From the NCBI RefSeq assembly GCF_048771995.1, contig NC_133027.1, positions 103,042,501 to 103,106,500 on the forward strand: DNA of 64,000 nucleotides, written 5' to 3'. The notes beneath the pieces are model-generated. The model ran no database searches and was not told where the DNA came from. It saw only the letters and a program-made list of their open reading frames with translations. The position numbers and the translations under genes were made by a program. This DNA is from Taeniopygia guttata (lineage: Eukaryota > Chordata > Aves > Passeriformes > Estrildidae). Shown here one piece after another: positions 12,601 through 26,100 of the stretch. Position 1 is the first letter of the stretch. Each line of letters begins with the position of its first letter.

Positions 12601-15600
12601 TGAAAAAAGGTTCAATTAAAAAAAAGAATAATCAGCATGGTATTTAAAAATATTTTTTCTCAAAAGCATTAATTACCTTTTAAGTTCTTCACTGATTTTG
12701 TTATCTTGGCAAATTGAACTACTGGAGGCATTGCAACGCAGTTAACAGTCATGGGGGTTGTGTCCTCCTTTTTCCTATACAAAAAAACCCCCAAAAAACC
12801 CCAAAAAAACTCTCTCCACAAAACAGAACAATACATTCTATCACCATAGTGAATTCCTAAAACTCTGAACAGCAAAACAAAGAATTAGGGGTTTGAATGT
12901 TGTTTTTATTGTTGTTAAATGGTTTTGTTTTGAATAGGAAAACCAACACAACTGGGTGCTTTTTATAGGGTCAGGCTGAAATACCAGAATGCAACTAAAC
13001 ATACAGCCTTCAAGTTGGTCTTCTGGTTTTATCTTAATTGCCCCACTCTCTCCAAAATGAAAATCAGTGTATATTTTTGTTCCTGACCTAATTTACACAC
13101 ACTAACAGAAACACAAATCTCTCCAGTGGTTCTATGATGCAGCCAGGATTAATACTCAGAAATTCCTACCCAACTCACAAAGACTTGGTCCACACTAAAA
13201 CTTAAACCCTTACAACAAGGAGAACCAAGGAAATGTCCTGCATCTCTCTCACATGGCACAGACTGATGTCAGGAAAACCTTTTCCTCTGCAAGGGTGAAA
13301 ATGCACATCAATTCACAACAGGTGACAGACAGAGATAAAGGAAATAAACTATTAAGAGTTTGTACATTGGAGGGAGGATCAACTCACTGCTTACATATAT
13401 CAGCTTCACTAATGAGTAGCAATAATTAGCCTAATTAATTACAATTGCTTTTGCTCTTCCCTTGTGGAATGAGGGAAAGACCTTCTGAAGAGGTCAGGCA
13501 TCTTTTGGCTATTATTACAACTCCTGAAATTTGCTCTGTGTCTGAAGTGGGTGACCAGCTCTGAGAGGTCTCCATCCACTTCACTCAGCAATCTGGTTTG
13601 GACACTGCCATTTGCACAGACCAGTTACAGCAAATACATACCCATGAAACTAGTACCAGTGGATTTCAGTCCAAGGGATAAAAGCCCAGCTTTAGCCAAA
13701 TTTGTAAGTGTTCATGTAGGAATATCACTGGTATAAACTGCAGTCAGACCTCTGCACACCTCGGCACTTTGTGAAACGAGGCGAGTCAGAAGCCGTCATT
13801 GCTCACCACTGCGAGCTGCTGCCCACATGCACTGCTGGCAAATCAGGACACACTCAAGCACGCCTCACCTGCTGCAGAGCAGAGACTGGCACTCACACAG
13901 GCTGGCCCCAGCACTGCTCCAAAGGGCATTCCTGCCTCCCTGTCCTCCTGTCGCCTCACTCCCTCCTGGGTGGTGACTCAGAGCAGCAGAAGGCCGGGCA
14001 GCTGAGCTCTCTGCCCTCTCCAGCTGCCCACGCAGAAAAGCCACATTTCAGATGCACATGAACTCACAATTTCCTCCAGATTCCAGTTAAATACAGAAAC
14101 ACACTGCAGGTGCACAGTCAGCCAGTCCAGCAGTTTACAATTCCAGGATAGACCACACTCTGACCCAGCACCTTTCTGGTACTGACTGCATTGACCAAGT
14201 CAGACGAGACAAACCAGAAGAAAAACCACTCAAGCCAACTGGAACTGTTTTAAGTGGATAAACTCATGATCTGATCCAAAGAGCAAAGCTGGAGTCAGGA
14301 ATAAGCACAAGACAGAGACCCTTTTCAGCACTGCCATACACCTAGATGGTGTCAAGTGAAGCATGAAACTGTACCCTGAAGATTCACCCACCATGTTTGG
14401 CAGAGGCCATCCATTCACATCACACACAGTTTATATTTATCCCAGTCTCTTGCAGCTCAACTTCTACTCCTTGGGTTTTCTCCATAGTTAGCTGTGTGTT
14501 AAGCACGGACAGCTCTTAATTTCACATTAACTGCATTCCTAAATTTAGAGCTTCTGGGAAGCAAGGATTGGCTCTGTAAAATGGATTGCCAGCAAGCCAC
14601 ATACTTAAAATGCTGAGCAAAGGCATTTTAAATCAGCCAACCCACACAAGCCTCTTATTTTAGCCCATCCTCCTTGGAGCTTTGTAGTCACCATTGATAC
14701 CCATTAAAAAAACCTTCCAAACAATTGCTTTTAGTAATCAAAGCTTTAAAAGACTTCTGGAGAACTCCACAATCATATCTGAGGGAATGTGAATATAAGA
14801 CTCCTTATCTATAGGGAAAAAGAAAAAGGATGATTTTTAAGAATGTGAAGTGGCTATAGCCTAAGTTTTTGATAATCTATAAAATAAAACAGGTTCGGTA
14901 TCTTCTTGACTGCTCTACTGAGTCACCGATGTAGCTCTGATAAAATGAAAAATCAGCTTTTTACTATAGTTAGGTGTCCAGTAGACTAAAGTGTTTAAGG
15001 CATTGTTATAGGCTCTAAACTCAGAAAGACTTTTCTCTCAAAATTCACTGAATGCTGCCCTTTCCTTATCCAAGATCCTTGGGTCAGGAGGCTGAGGCTA
15101 AATGCAAACTTCATTAACATACAACCAAGCTGTTCTTAATTTTGACAGCGTCACTTGGAGGTACGCAAGAGATAAAGACCGTATCTTACAAGCAATAAGA
15201 ACACCAAAGAAATGCTTCCTAATTCTCAGCTAACAATCAGCAGAGGAGAGCAACTTTCTGAAGTGCAGGCCTGGGATGACTGCTCACTGAAATGCAGCAA
15301 TCTGTGACTTCAGTAGTGAGTTTGAGCAGCTGCTGTTTGGCAGAGAAATGTTCCTTGGAGTACAAACAACTCAGGAACTATCAAGGGTCACTAAGATAGA
15401 TAGGTTTGTTTCCTGGTGATAGAAAACAGCACCTGGCTTAAAGATTCACAGGGGGAGAGGGCAACTGCAACACTGCATAACATGCCTTGCAAGAAAAGCA
15501 TGCAACTCTCGGTTTTCCTTTGATTACAATAAGTGTTTTTTTTCCTCAGTCACTCTCTCTGCTCTGGAGGTGAACATGCCAAGGTTCTGGGTAAGTCTGC

Positions 15601-18600
15601 TTTTGCTTAGCATCTCAGGTTGTGTCCTTGGAGGCACCTACGTGTGTGAAGCAAGAGCAGCTCCCATAGTGCTGGACACAGAACTGCAGCAGTCAAGCAG
15701 AGAGAACTACCAGTTCTTGGGCTTTACTCAACTCAGAACTGCTTTGAGAGCTGGCAGGGCTCCCAGGTTCCCCCCCTCAGGTTTTTCCTCCCTGCTGTCT
15801 TGGTTTGCACAGTGCAGACACCTGAGTACACCTGCACTGCCACAAAAGGAACAGATTGTTCAGAGAAGATGCTGTTAGGGACTAAAAGGACATGTAAATA
15901 TGTGTGTAAATATGCTGATCAAGGACACAGCAAGCACTTTAGGCAAACAGAAAGATGACAAACCAGAAATGAAGCTAATCTGCAGGCAAGATGCCTCCAT
16001 ACTGTGTTGTATGAGATCTCTCTCTATATGCATACACACACATTGAATATCACTCAAAAGATATTTTAGGAATGCAAGAAAATTCCTTCAAATCCTACAA
16101 ATTCTTTCAGTAGGTTGGTGGGGTTTTTAACTAAAGTTGTGGTATCACAAAATAATTCTTACAAGTTTATGCATATGTTTAAAGAACCATTGAACTTGCT
16201 TCCAGACCTGTGCAATTCCCGTACAGTTTGACAGGATTTAAGTTGAAATATATCCTCTATCAAATACAAAAACTTCAGCTATATTAAGGCATAGCAGTCC
16301 TTGGGTAAAATGAGGGCATATCCAAGGAAACAAAAACAGGAAAGGAAGTCTAAGATTCCATGAATACCCACGATGAATACAACTTCAGGAATCACTTCTG
16401 AAATACACTTGAATGACCTTAGCAGGAGATGACACTCCAAATTCCAGGGGAAGGTAGAATCTGACAGCGGACATTCCTTCCCTGCCCTGCATTCAGTTCC
16501 ACATTGCCTGGAGCAAGGGATCAGCCAGGAATCCAGAAATGACACTTTCTGGACACATGCCTCAGCACATGTTCACAGGAATGAGAGTGGCAACTACCTC
16601 CGAGAGTAACTGCCTACACCATCCATGGAGAAGTCAGGTCAAATTACAAAGCCTAAGCAGCAAAAACTATTGTCTTAATGCTGCACTGCACATATTATCA
16701 GCACCTCCAGTCATCTTCATTCCATCATCTCCTCCTGCTCAGACCAACAATTTATCCAAGCCAGATGAAGGCATATCTCAGTGATTAGGAGCACATCATG
16801 ACGTAGCTGTCTGCATAAGCCCTTCTGTTGTTTGAATTCTCAGCAGCTGTCTCAGGACCAATGTCTAGCCACTGAATATTTTCTTTCTTCTGCCAGTAAG
16901 TGAAACAGATCTGAATTGTCTTCCATTATCAGTGTGCAGCTATGCATAGTAATCAAGTTATTGCTTTGTTTACTGAGAAACACTAAGGAGATTTAAGTTG
17001 GGCACATGTCTAGAAGTGCCTTCCAAATTCTTTGCTGCACATCTTCAAGTACAGGCACCAGAAACTGAATGCAGGACTCAAACAAGAATAACCTCCCTGC
17101 TTCCAGTAACAGTCAAGGATCACATTCACTGCTGATAGCTCCAGCAGCAGCTTTCTGTATACTGCTGTCACTTTAACACTCTTCCTCACTTCTCTTTAGG
17201 CATTTTGCAATGCTGTTTGCCATAAAACCTGTGGTTTCCGTTTGACAAGTGTATTTCCCAGCATATTAGGAATAAAAAATACACCATGTTAGAAAACAAA
17301 CAAAACACACACACACACAAAATAACCTCACTGCAAATCCAACACAACATAAAACACTGTGCTCACATAAAAGAAGAATTTACTAATAGGTCCAGGGCCT
17401 TTCCTGATCAGCACACACATATAACTAACCTGCAAATAAATCAGCATGAAAAACTCTTTAGAGTTTAGAAATACAGGTACAGCAAGCCACCTTCCTATAC
17501 AAGATAATTTCCAATAAAGTAGCAATTGCAATTTTCCTCCCCCTGCAATCTCCCACACTTAACATCCAGATTCTCAGGCTTCAAGTATTACTTGCTTGGC
17601 TTTAAAACTGATACAAGTTCTTGGAATTCTAGAGGCCTCTCAGATCAGGTGAGCAGATGTGTTTTAAGAAGGAACACTCTTTTCAGCTGTAGCAAGGTTA
17701 GTCTCACCAGCTCACAGACAGCTAAGCCTCAGGCCAGAGCAGGGCTTTCCCTGGATAAGGCTGGGGTTTATTCCTACTAGGCTTCTCCTAAGTTTAGCTA
17801 TGCACTCTGAACACCACATGACTTATGAGAAAAGTTTGTTCCCCAGCGTGGAAATATCTTGTAATTTCTGAGTTGTTTTGGAATGGCACCATCAAAGGTT
17901 TCCACCAACATATTGGTCAATAAGAGCAAAAAACACACATTCATTATGCAGGATAAAAAAAACCCCAAAAAACTCTTTGGCCTCTAAGTATCTTTTTTTT
18001 TGTTTTTTTCTTACATTATAATACAGAGGTTTTTGTGGTAAAGACACTGATCTATGGCTTTAATGAAAAAACCCAACTAACCACAAAGAGTTCAGATCTT
18101 CAATGTGACAGAAAGCATACACAACAGCAGGTCAATCAGCTCTTTCTGGACCATTTAACTACCTGTAGCTGCAGGTACATATATGGATGTGTGCACACAC
18201 AGCTGAATACATGCACACACACACACCAAACTATGGAACCACAAAAGTGGGACAGAAACCACCACTTTCCTCAGTCAGCTTGAAAGGCAGTGACACTTTG
18301 TGTCTCCTGCTCAAAAGGAAAATCATTCACGAGGATGCTGCTCAAATTTTACTAATTTTGTGTCTTCTGTTTCAACCTTGCATCCCAGTTATCATTTCTA
18401 GTTAGGTTTATAGCCTGACCAAGGTATGATATCCATCCATATCATCACTTCCAGTTTGTTTGGGTTTTTTTTGGATGGTCTCCAGTCAAGAGGAACTACT
18501 ATGGGAAAACATAACAAAAAATTCTTCATCCTGCTATGCAAAAGGAGCCTCAGCTTACAGCAATTCACGATCATATTCCCTGCACTTGAAGAAAGCAAAA

Positions 18601-19070
18601 TCTGTAAACTGAAGTCAGCTCTAGAATGAACTCAGATTGAAGAAATAACAGTACCATGGGAATTTGCTGAGAAAATAACAATAAAAATTTCTGCTCCAAT
18701 GAGAGGGATTAACAAGCTGAAGTATGTAAGAAAGGCCATCCTTCCTCTTCCTCACTCAAGTGGGTCCTGCATTCCTATAAAGTGATAAGCAGTCTATTTA
18801 TGAAGATTATTTATGAAGACTTTATGAAGGTTATGTCATCCACTCCCTGTGAGTCTGGATACAGTTCAGCCTTTTATATCACAAAGGAAGCGTGAAAATT
18901 ATGTATGAAGCAGTGTATTTCCAAAATTATTCTGGATCAATTTCTAGAATTGGCAAAATTCTATTTCAAGTTGTCCTGTAAAATTAACAACTAAGCTTAG
19001 CAAGGTGGTCAAAGAACACACAAGATTACAAAGTTCTGGTACAAGGACTCCTTTTATAAAACAAAGCTGT
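6601..19070. other. Intergenic DNA downstream of INTS7, no gene seen
   Basis: About 12.5 kb of A+T-rich DNA with no exon, tRNA or recognisable mobile element. It holds small simple-sequence tracts: A-runs with C4-5 blocks near 12779-12811 and 17948-17975, CA runs near 17306-17319 and 18212-18226, and a 13-bp tandem repeat at 18795-18830. The longest open frames (11937-12236, 15570-15878, 13771-14061) match no protein family that I know and are consistent with chance. It may contain long INTS7 3'UTR forms or regulatory DNA. Confidence 0.55.
18795..18830. repeat. 13-bp tandem repeat, about 2.8 copies
   Basis: Two adjacent 13-bp units, TATTTATGAAGAT and TATTTATGAAGAC, are followed by a partial third, TTTATGAAGG. 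This is a minor tandem duplication in intergenic DNA with no apparent function. Confidence 0.7.
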
Positions 19071-19088
19071 TAACAAGCTGTCATTCAT

Positions 19089-19094
19089 TTTAAT
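19089..19094 (-). terminator. INTS7: Candidate INTS7 poly(A) signal (ATTAAA)
   Basis: On the minus strand an ATTAAA hexamer lies about 790 nt past the INTS7 stop codon. T-rich sequence follows in the direction of transcription (positions 19060-19030). I found no canonical AATAAA between it and the stop codon. The choice is by inspection only, and a more distal site is possible. Confidence 0.35.
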
Positions 19095-19879
19095 TTCCCT
19101 CTTAAAAGAGCAAATAACAAAACCCCAACAAAACAAAAGGTTTCAGAAATACAAATCCATAAAAATTTAAAAACAACATGGTAATGTCTTCCGTATCATC
19201 TGAGAGACAGTGATTATTCCCACCTGTAAAACTCTGCCTGTTGCAAGACTCCCCAGACAGCAACCCCTCAAGCAGTCTCTTCCCTCTGCAGTGACTGGGT
19301 ATCACAATTGAACTGCATTTTTTTTTCTTCCAGCTGCATGCATTAATTAGTGCTGAAGAATTTTAGTAACATACATACACCAGCCAAATACTAGAATTTG
19401 CTATTAAGATATCAGAAAAAGAATCTCTGGATATTCCAGCCAATTCCTTCACATTAAAAGATACACACTTGGTATTACACTAATCTCAGTATAACCAGCC
19501 AAAGTGAAGTGTTTCCCAATGTCCTGTAAGCCTGACATTAGAACCTATGTGCTTCAGAAAACAACAGCATGGAAAGTACCAGTCGACAAGCTTAGTGTCC
19601 CCTGCTATTGTAGTTTGTGGAGCCTGCTGGAACAGGTTTGTAAACAGAAGTTAAAAATCAGGTAGAAGTTCTTATAGTAAGAGCACAACTCCAAATCTGA
19701 ACAGCTGCCTCTGCTGAATCAAGTCCAAATTTACCCCACGTAATTTAAGAAGCAACAAACTGGCATCTGAGACTTTCCAGGAGAAGGTTGTAATAAAAAG
19801 TCTTCAAAAAAAAAATTTAAAAAAGAAGTGTCCAAGAAAACCTGCAATACCAGTTGCCCAGGACAGTCACTTGTGGCCA
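19095..19879 (-). other. INTS7: Probable INTS7 3'UTR
   Basis: This is minus-strand sequence between the INTS7 stop codon and the first plausible poly(A) hexamer. It is A+T-rich with no splice signal or frame of interest. The extent depends entirely on the poly(A) site assignment. Confidence 0.45.
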
Positions 19880-20167
19880 TCAGAAGCGTGAGTACGCGCT
19901 CCTCTGCTGCTGCTGCTGCGACGGGGGCTGTCCCTGCTGCTGCTGGAGACGAACCTGCTGCGAGTATGGATCCTCAAGAGACTTCACAAAAATAGTTGTT
20001 TTAGGCCCAGTTTTCCAGACAATACCATTTGAGTCTATCACAGAGGACTCCACGGTGATGTTGTGGGTGCCAAGGATCACAAAGTTTAGCAGGAACTGAG
20101 TGCTGAAGTAGTCGTTGTGCGGTTCCACCCTCTGCTCCATTTCATTGGTCATGCTGTCAAGAGGAAT
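19880..20167 (-). CDS. INTS7: INTS7 coding exon 20 (last), Gln-rich tail
   Basis: Encodes [20 protein letters not shown], then [20 protein letters not shown] and on to [13 protein letters not shown]. The tail is Gln-rich ([22 protein letters not shown]) and the stop is at 19882-19880. The tail is encoded by two pure CAG runs, five and four repeats, at 19904-19918 and 19934-19945. Confidence 0.96.
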   Translation of the reverse strand: MPLDSMTNEMEQRVEPHNDYFSTQFLLNFVILGTHNITVESSVIDSNGIVWKTGPKTTIFVKSLEDPYSQQVRLQQQQGQPPSQQQQQRSAYSRF

Positions 20168-23100
20168 CTGAGAATGCAGATGGAAGGTTAAAACACCATT
20201 TTACATAACTTGCCAAAAGTAAGTTTTCAGCTCTCCACTCGAAGGAAAGAGGAGAAAAAAGGAAAAATCTGTTCCCAATTCTCCTAAACCAATACATGTG
20301 CATACTTGAGACAGCTTGACAAGTTAACAAGTCATCTTCCACCTGAGGTTCTGCTGTTCCACAAAGTAATGTGAGGCAAACATCATACACTTCCTAGTCC
20401 TGTTCTTTTACTAACCATTGACTTTCTCCTATTCTCCCTCAAAAAACCCCAAACAACAAAACAAACAGAAACCTGACCCCAAAACCCACCAAAACAGGCC
20501 TTTCACTAAGTATCACATTAGAAGAATCTAAACCTCAGGCATGCAACCTTTGATAAAACTGTTGACTTAAGTTTAATGTGTGTCTCCTCAGATGCTATTT
20601 GATTTGGACAGTTTGTCCTCACAATTTCCACAAACAAAATAAAAGAACCTTAAAATGACTATAAAAAATTCTGGCGACTATGTGGTAGAAATTAATCTAC
20701 TCCTGGTTCCGTTTTTTTTTTTTCCCTTGTGGATCCTTATGATCTGTAACTAGGCTGAGTTTTCCTCATCTCAGGAAGATTCCTAATGACTTGTTCTGAA
20801 CATCACAAAGCCTCTTTGTTTGGAAGAAGACCTGTTACAAAAAGGTATTGACATATTGCAGACTTAAAAATCCCAGATCCTCTCCACAAGTTATGCTTGG
20901 CTCTGGCCAGTGCTTGAATGTCAACTGGCAGGAGTGAAAGGATTACAGAACCACCCCCATTCATCTCATCCTGGAAATTCTGCTACCCAGAAACAAACAA
21001 AAGAACAGCAAAACACAGCAAAAAAAAGCTTAAGACTCCTCTTGGCTCTATTCTATCCACACCTTATAGTCTTGTCCAGATTTGCTCTGCAGCACTGAAG
21101 AGACATTCAGACAGACAGACTGGATTTTACGGAAAAGGCCTGGTTTAGATCCGTGCTGAACCACTCCTTCCACCTTGAGGGCCAGCTGCTGGTTGTTCTG
21201 TACTGCTATAGGCTCTGCTGGGTTCCTTGGAGATGGGGATAGAGCAAGCTGGAACACAAGTAAACAGATCAAAATGTAACTGCAAGCCTCCAGAAAAGCA
21301 AACAAAATTTCAAGAATGAAACAGGACACCTTTCATAGAAAAGTTTCCAATGAGAGGCTGGGTAGGAAAATCAGCAAATGGAAATACAATTATCAGAGAC
21401 TCATTACTATATTATTTACTAATCATTATCAGCAATACCAGATATTATCTTTGTATCAGCTTCATTTACTTCACTTCTTCAAAAGACGTGGAAAAAAAAT
21501 CTTCCACAGAACAGCCATAGGTATATTAAGCTGAACAAAGAAGCAAAATGGAGTAAGTATAAATATTAAAAACTTAAGACTTTCACTTTTCCCAGAAAAG
21601 GGAGCACTTGAGTAAAACAAAAAAACCACCCATGACGTTAGTCATATATAGTCATTCTTAGTCAGTGAGCTGATATATAGGACAATTTTCTTCTAAGGTA
21701 ATGAATATTGCTTTTTAAAGGAAAAGGGAAAAAAAAACAAATACAAATCTATGAAATCTGCCCTCCCAGGATTAGATTTATTTAGCTTTGCAGACTCAGA
21801 ATCAACAAAAATTCCATGTACATTTTACCTTTAAGACTTTGCAATCAAAGAACTGAATCCTGCTTGCCTAAGTGACAGTCTAGTGGCTCTGAACAACCAT
21901 ACATACATGCTATTCAAGTTACTCCTCACAGATCAACCCAAATGCTACTTGAAGTTATGCATCTTCACTAAAAATCCTTAAGCTCTGTGCCTTCACTAGG
22001 GCTTTTCTCATGAAGTAAAGACTTTCTAAAGAAATTTGAGGCCATATTTGAGCAGTACTTACCTTAATACTTGTAGACTGCAGCTTTTGGAAAAAGTACC
22101 TTTGAAATGAAAGGGGCACCTTCAACAAGGCAATGACAGCATTGCACAGACAAGCTGTATGCTGCAAGAAACAAGAGCCAAAACAATTGAGAAAAAATAT
22201 CACTTACGACACAGGAAAAAGACATGTACTTGAGGTACTGAAACAGAAGGAATTTCCACTTGAAGTCAAAAAATATATAAATACAGTCATAGAATTATAG
22301 CCACTAAGATTACAATGACTATATTCAGCCTCTCTGTTTATGTTCTGCCCCTTATTGAAGGAGGTATTCTGCTCTGGAAAAAAAACAAGGAGGTCAAGCA
22401 AAAGACAAACACAAATCTTTCCGGTCCTACTGTTAGAGTTGACAGAGCAGGATCTGCTTGAAACACTCCTACACACAAACCCTCAAAAAACAACTCCCCT
22501 CCAAGCAAAAAGACTGGCATCTATCACAACTTAATGCAGTAATTCTTAAGCCTCTTGTCTAATCTTCCTTTCCCTGAACCATGCCTCTGGTTCAGATGAA
22601 CACCAGCAGAGCCACTGGAGTCACCAAGCTGCCTTGGTATGCAGCCAGCCACAACCGAGTTCACAGGGTTTACCTTTGCTGTGGTTTACATGATTTACTC
22701 CTCTATTCTATTTGGAATTGGTAAGGACTGTAGGATTTAGAAACCAGGCAAATAGATGCCAACCATGACAAACCACCTTGTTCCCACTAACATGCACTTC
22801 AGCTTTAGGATGCTCATGAGCAGCAAGAGCCAAAGGCACCAACCTTGTAAAGGAGAGCATTATCAGCTCCCTGTTTGCACCAGCACACTCCACACTGTGC
22901 TCTCTGATGCCCTGCACTGGTAAGAGAAATGCTACACTCACAGAGCACAGTGTCCACCACCAAGGACCAAAGCTAGGCTGCTGTGGGGGGCAGGAGAATT
23001 CCTACACAGCAAGAACATGAGCGAGGAGAACGTGCTCCACTGTTTGCATGGAGTGTGGTGAGGGGTCTGACACAGACCTTACAGTACTTGTAGCTACCTT

Positions 23101-26100
23101 ATCAGCATCTGCTGTGCTCTTAGGATGGAAAATTTAAAAAGATTATTTTTAATCAGACCAGTAAGGTTACAGATGTTTTAGCAAAATGGTTCTTCAAGTA
23201 TTTTTAAACAAGTGTGTCTTTGTAGAGACCATTTGTGTCAGTAATGTTAATTAACTGAGAATGCTTCCCAGTTTCTTGCAAACCACAGATATATGAAGTT
23301 CTGGGGTTTTGGCCCCTTTCTCTACACAAGATGCATTTAAAACTGTTACTTGCCAAGTAAGACACAGGAGCATACTTCCTGTTGAGGGATTCCACTTCCT
23401 CTAGTACATGATTAAATACAGACATCATTCGTCTTTCATATTCACTTTCAACATGAGCTGCTCCATTTGAGCTATATTCCTGGAAACTTAAAAAAAAAAA
23501 GAGAGAAATTTTTCATTAAGTCTAACTTACTTTCCTCATCATAACCTGGAAGGCACACTACCAAATAGATGTGACAAGACATTACAGCATGAAATCCATT
23601 AAGGAATGTCTTTCAAACTGTTTACTCTGTTATTTAAATTATTTTTCCACTATAACACTTTCCCTTTACATATTTATTCACCACTTTTTGTCCCCACCCT
23701 CACAGCTGAAGCAGTGACAGGTCTAACAGACTCAGCACACTGACTTCCCCTGGCTTTTTTAACCCTGCAGTGTTTGTAACAGTCATGAAAATCTCTCAAC
23801 ACAAAGCAAGAACACCAGTGAGAATTATAACTTAATCTTGAAGTTTATCATCTTCTCCTTTGAATAGAATTCCATCTCATAGACATCCAGCTTCATACAA
23901 ATTTGACTAACACACCTTCTAAGCAATGCTTAATTAATAATGAGTCACTTAGGATGTTCACTTTTATTAGCCGCTATAAAATCACTGAAAGATTTTATCC
24001 ACAGTATTTTCTATTTAATCTCAGCCTAGGAGTTTTAAACAGTGATTCATCAGTACTTCAGTGCTGTCTTCTAGTGGATTTAAGATCACTGTTAGAAAAA
24101 GAGCCAGAGGTGATGGCTTTACATTAAAAATTTGAACTAATTTAGTGCATGTATTTTCACCACTTTGAAGGAAACTAAGGCGTATTTACAGGTATGGGAT
24201 CTAACACACAACAACACAAATTAAAATAAGTGGCTAAAGGAGAGATTAGAAGTTTAAGTCTATATTTAAGATAACTCTAGTATAGTGCTCTCAAGAGCAA
24301 AATCAGTATGAAATGCAGAACCCAAGAGTCCCCAGTGTGCCAGGTACAGCACAGCAGCAACAGATCCTCAAGCTTGCTCAGAATATAATTAGCAATGTCT
24401 ACTGAGAAACTTTCTGAACATTCCTTGAATTCCTAGGTTTAAAGCTCCAAGGATTTATTAATAAGCAAAACAGGAGTATGCAGTTAACTATCAAACCTAC
24501 CTTGCAGATTCTGGATCCAAAATCAGAGCTTCTATTGCGTGTGAAATCAACAGGCAGCTCTGCTGTTGTCTGATATTAATACTAAGGAGTTAAAAGACTT
24601 TCAAAGTTGGCACCTAAAGCAAGGAATGCAGTGTATTTAGTGGAACTTTTCCTTGCTTCTGTGATGTAATCTTACAGTCATTACTCATTGAGAACAGAGA
24701 GCAAGAACTGTGAAAGCACCAAGTTATAAGCTGCTCCACTTTTTGTCTCGTAACTTGCTTATCAAGTAATTCTAAACAATAGTATGGTAATGTTTATTTT
24801 CAATTAGGTTTTAAACAATTAACTTTCAAAATTACTTTGTGGCAGTCTTCAAAGAAAAGAAGATTCTTATTCTTCATGTTGTGCACATGAGAAGGAAAGT
24901 GGACAAACCCTAGGATTTTTAAAGGATACAGCTCTACATTCCTCAGAGTTGCTGAGTCTGCATCAAAAGATGACTGATAGAGGTCTCCATACCGCGTAGC
25001 CAAGTTTCGGAATTCCTCCATTGAGTGTTTCATCTGCAGAGACAATGTTACCAGGCAAAAACAGAAAGCAAAGCTTAACAAAACCCCACACATCCAGAAA
25101 ACCACAACACTGTAATATATAACACTGAAGGAATAAGGTGGCACATTGGAGAAAAATTTATGAAGTTCTTGCTTCTTCACTCAGATGATGTTTGGCAAAG
25201 TGACAGATGCTTATCCATGCATTAAACAGGTATATTTCCTGCACCAACAAAATCTCCTTGGGTTAAAAACAAAGCAAAAGAAAAAAAACTCCATCAACAA
25301 CCTCCTCCATCCCCTACTAGTAAAGCAAACTGCTCTGTCTTTCAATGACCACCCCATGGTTCTTTCTTGCAGACTACTTGGATTTAAAGCAAACCTCCTT
25401 GGTGTTCCATATGGAGAGCTCCATATGCAACTCCATAAGGAGTTGCAGAATCACCCTCAGGTATATATATTCTTCCTTAAGTGTACTCAGAGTGTCTGAG
25501 GTGTTTCAAAGCAAGGTGTGAAAAGCCTTGCAGCAGGTTTTGAGTGTACCAAGTGACTTGCTACATGCATATCCTTGGAAGCTGTGTGCATGACTGGAGG
25601 AGAAAGCACACATGCACATTCAGCTTCAAAACACGGCCTGCTACAGGCAGGTGTTTTCAGAGCTACAGGGGAAAACCAAAGTCCACGATTCAAAAAAACC
25701 CACTTCACAACTACTTTTCATGTCTTTTGTCAAATATGTTTGCTGAGAAGCAAAATTCATTCTGGAGTCACAAACATAACTGCACAAGAGTGGAAGGGGA
25801 GCACATGCCTGGTTGGAGATGCGGCCACACCTCTGGAGATCATTTCCCGATGTCATAGCAATTGTTGTGGCAATAGCTGGGGGTGGGCTTGTTTTTAGGC
25901 TGTTGCAGGTACAAATGAGTTGAGAAAAAGCTTGGAGAAGGTCAATCCTGAGTTTCACAAATCCACACTGAAAGCTCAGAGGATTAAGTGGTGTACTAGC
26001 AGCCTGAAACACAGTAATAGGAATGTTGGCAAACTAGGTCAATAGCAAAAATGATAAAATTACACTGCAGTGTCACTGAACAGTCTCATCAGCAAACTGA

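Noticed and set aside
12779-12811. Minus-strand alternation of T6-7 and G4-5 blocks, telomere- or quadruplex-like
   Set aside because: There are only two G blocks, so no intramolecular quadruplex. Similar A/C-rich simple sequence recurs at 17948-17975 and 20440-20475 and looks like ordinary low-complexity DNA.
15570-15878. Open frame whose first residues look like a signal peptide (MPRFWVSLLLLSISGCVLGG)
   Set aside because: It is isolated in intergenic DNA, 102 codons, with no homology recognised after the hydrophobic start and no promoter or splice context. It is probably chance.
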